Part shown: positions 7,126 through 7,629 of the stretch, one piece after another
Layout: each line of letters opens with the position of its first letter
Position numbering within the stretch: the stretch's first letter is position 1
Source: a bacterium
Lineage (GTDB): Bacteria > Ratteibacteria > UBA8468
Direction: 5' to 3'
NCBI GenBank assembly: GCA_030630065.1
Contig: DAOVNU010000028.1
Coordinates: 1 to 7,629, forward strand
DNA: 7,629 bases
Position numbers and translations under genes: made by a program
Notes under the pieces: generated by a model
Told to the model about the DNA's origin: nothing
The model's database searches: none
The model's input: the letters and a program-made list of their open reading frames with translations, nothing else

Positions 7126-7162
7126 AACCCCGGGCTTAACCGGTAATCGCCCAGGGTTTTTT
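7125..7162 (+). terminator. Intrinsic terminator closing the bamA-lpxI block
   Basis: AAACCC (7125-7130) pairs with GGGTTT (7154-7159), and GGGC (7132-7135) pairs with GCCC (7149-7152). A single C/A mismatch lies between them, and the loop is 13 nt. The T run spans 7157-7162. The hairpin begins at the last base of the lpxI stop codon. On the minus strand only three T residues follow the stem, so it would be a poorer stop for the convergent gene. Confidence 0.88.
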
Positions 7163-7170
7163 GTCGGTCA

Positions 7171-7629
7171 TCACTCTTCAGGTGCAAAATCTTTTTCGGA
7201 ACGTTTTCTTCTGCTTTGCTGCGAGGGTCTTTCTCTTTTTCTTTCCCCCATCCTTTTTCTTAATTGCTGCATCATCTCCTTGCCAATCTGCTTCTGAAGA
7301 AGGATGAATTTTGCCTGCTGCTCAGGGGTTAAAATAGTTTTCAACTCTTTCTGCAGGCCCTTACTTTTCTGCCGCTGCTCATCCTCCATCTTCTCCAATT
7401 GTGCCAACTTTGCTTCAATCTTTCTTGCAGAAACCCTCTTCCCTTTGAGAAGAGATTCTAACTCTTCCAACGTTTTCTTTTTCTTCTCCTGACCCTCTTT
7501 CCTCATGTCCTTGCCTTCCCTATACTTGGGCAGGAATTTGACCAGTTGTTCCTCAGTTAGTTTAAGACCATCCACAAGTTTCCAGAGAGTAATTGTCTCC
7601 AGCATCTTACCTGCTTTTTCACGCTTTGA
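7171..7629 (-). CDS. LTxxQ-motif (Spy/CpxP-like) protein, N-terminus cut by the window
   Basis: The minus-strand frame ends with TGA at 7173-7171 and stays open to the right edge, giving 152 visible residues. The first ATG (7605) starts MLETITLWKL, but the frame continues upstream as SKREKAGK and no signal peptide is visible. The true start therefore probably lies outside the window. Counting from that Met, LTEEQ occurs at 16-20 and LTPEQ at 92-96. These LTxxQ motifs are typical of Spy, CpxP and zinc-resistance-associated periplasmic proteins, which act as small helical chaperones or envelope-stress/metal sensors. The region between is helical and highly charged. The last 30 residues are Arg/Lys/Glu-rich (GERKRERPSQQSRRKRSEKD), unlike compact Spy. 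The gene converges on lpxI across the terminator. The family call is moderate, and export is inferred, not seen. Confidence 0.62.
   Translation of the reverse strand, partial: SKREKAGKMLETITLWKLVDGLKLTEEQLVKFLPKYREGKDMRKEGQEKKKKTLEELESLLKGKRVSARKIEAKLAQLEKMEDEQRQKSKGLQKELKTILTPEQQAKFILLQKQIGKEMMQQLRKRMGERKRERPSQQSRRKRSEKDFAPEE

Overview
The window comes from a Gram-negative (diderm) bacterium that makes lipid A. It carries the outer-membrane assembly and early lipid A cluster, read left to right: bamA - ompH/skp - lpxD - lpxC::fabZ - lpxA - lpxI. An lpxC-fabZ fusion, LpxI in place of LpxH, A+T-rich DNA and a Spy/CpxP-like LTxxQ protein next door suggest an uncultured or deep-branching diderm lineage; an Omnitrophota-like genome is my best guess. 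I cannot fix the phylum from sequence alone, and no rRNA is present.

Layout. Positions 1-162 are the 3' end of a clpC-type AAA+ chaperone gene. Positions 163-304 are non-coding and hold an 85-bp imperfect inverted repeat that looks like a dispersed repeat (172-256). bamA follows (305-2557). A 126-bp gap (2558-2683) contains a second compact palindromic element. Next come ompH/skp (2684-3199), lpxD (3210-4235), lpxC-fabZ (4236-5555), lpxA (5552-6322) and lpxI (6319-7125). From ompH to lpxI the genes are 10 nt apart, directly abutting, or overlapping by 4 nt, which points to one transcript with translational coupling. A clear intrinsic terminator (7125-7162) closes the block. A convergent gene on the minus strand (7171-7629) encodes a charged LTxxQ-motif protein and runs off the right edge.

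How the genes work together. BamA inserts beta-barrel proteins into the outer membrane, and OmpH/Skp carries unfolded barrels across the periplasm. LpxA, LpxC and LpxD carry out the first three steps of lipid A synthesis, and LpxI then cleaves UDP-2,3-diacylglucosamine to lipid X. FabZ dehydrates 3-hydroxyacyl-ACP, the same acyl donor that LpxA and LpxD use, so the fusion joins the committed lipid A step to the competing phospholipid branch. The order matches the classical bamA-skp-lpxD-fabZ-lpxA-lpxB cluster, with the fusion in the fabZ slot and lpxI where lpxB would follow. lpxB is absent from the window.

I see no CRISPR array, phage, toxin or defence gene, or obviously new enzymatic system. 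The items most worth a second look are the two palindromic intergenic elements, the LpxC-FabZ fusion, the operon ending at lpxI, and the truncated LTxxQ protein.
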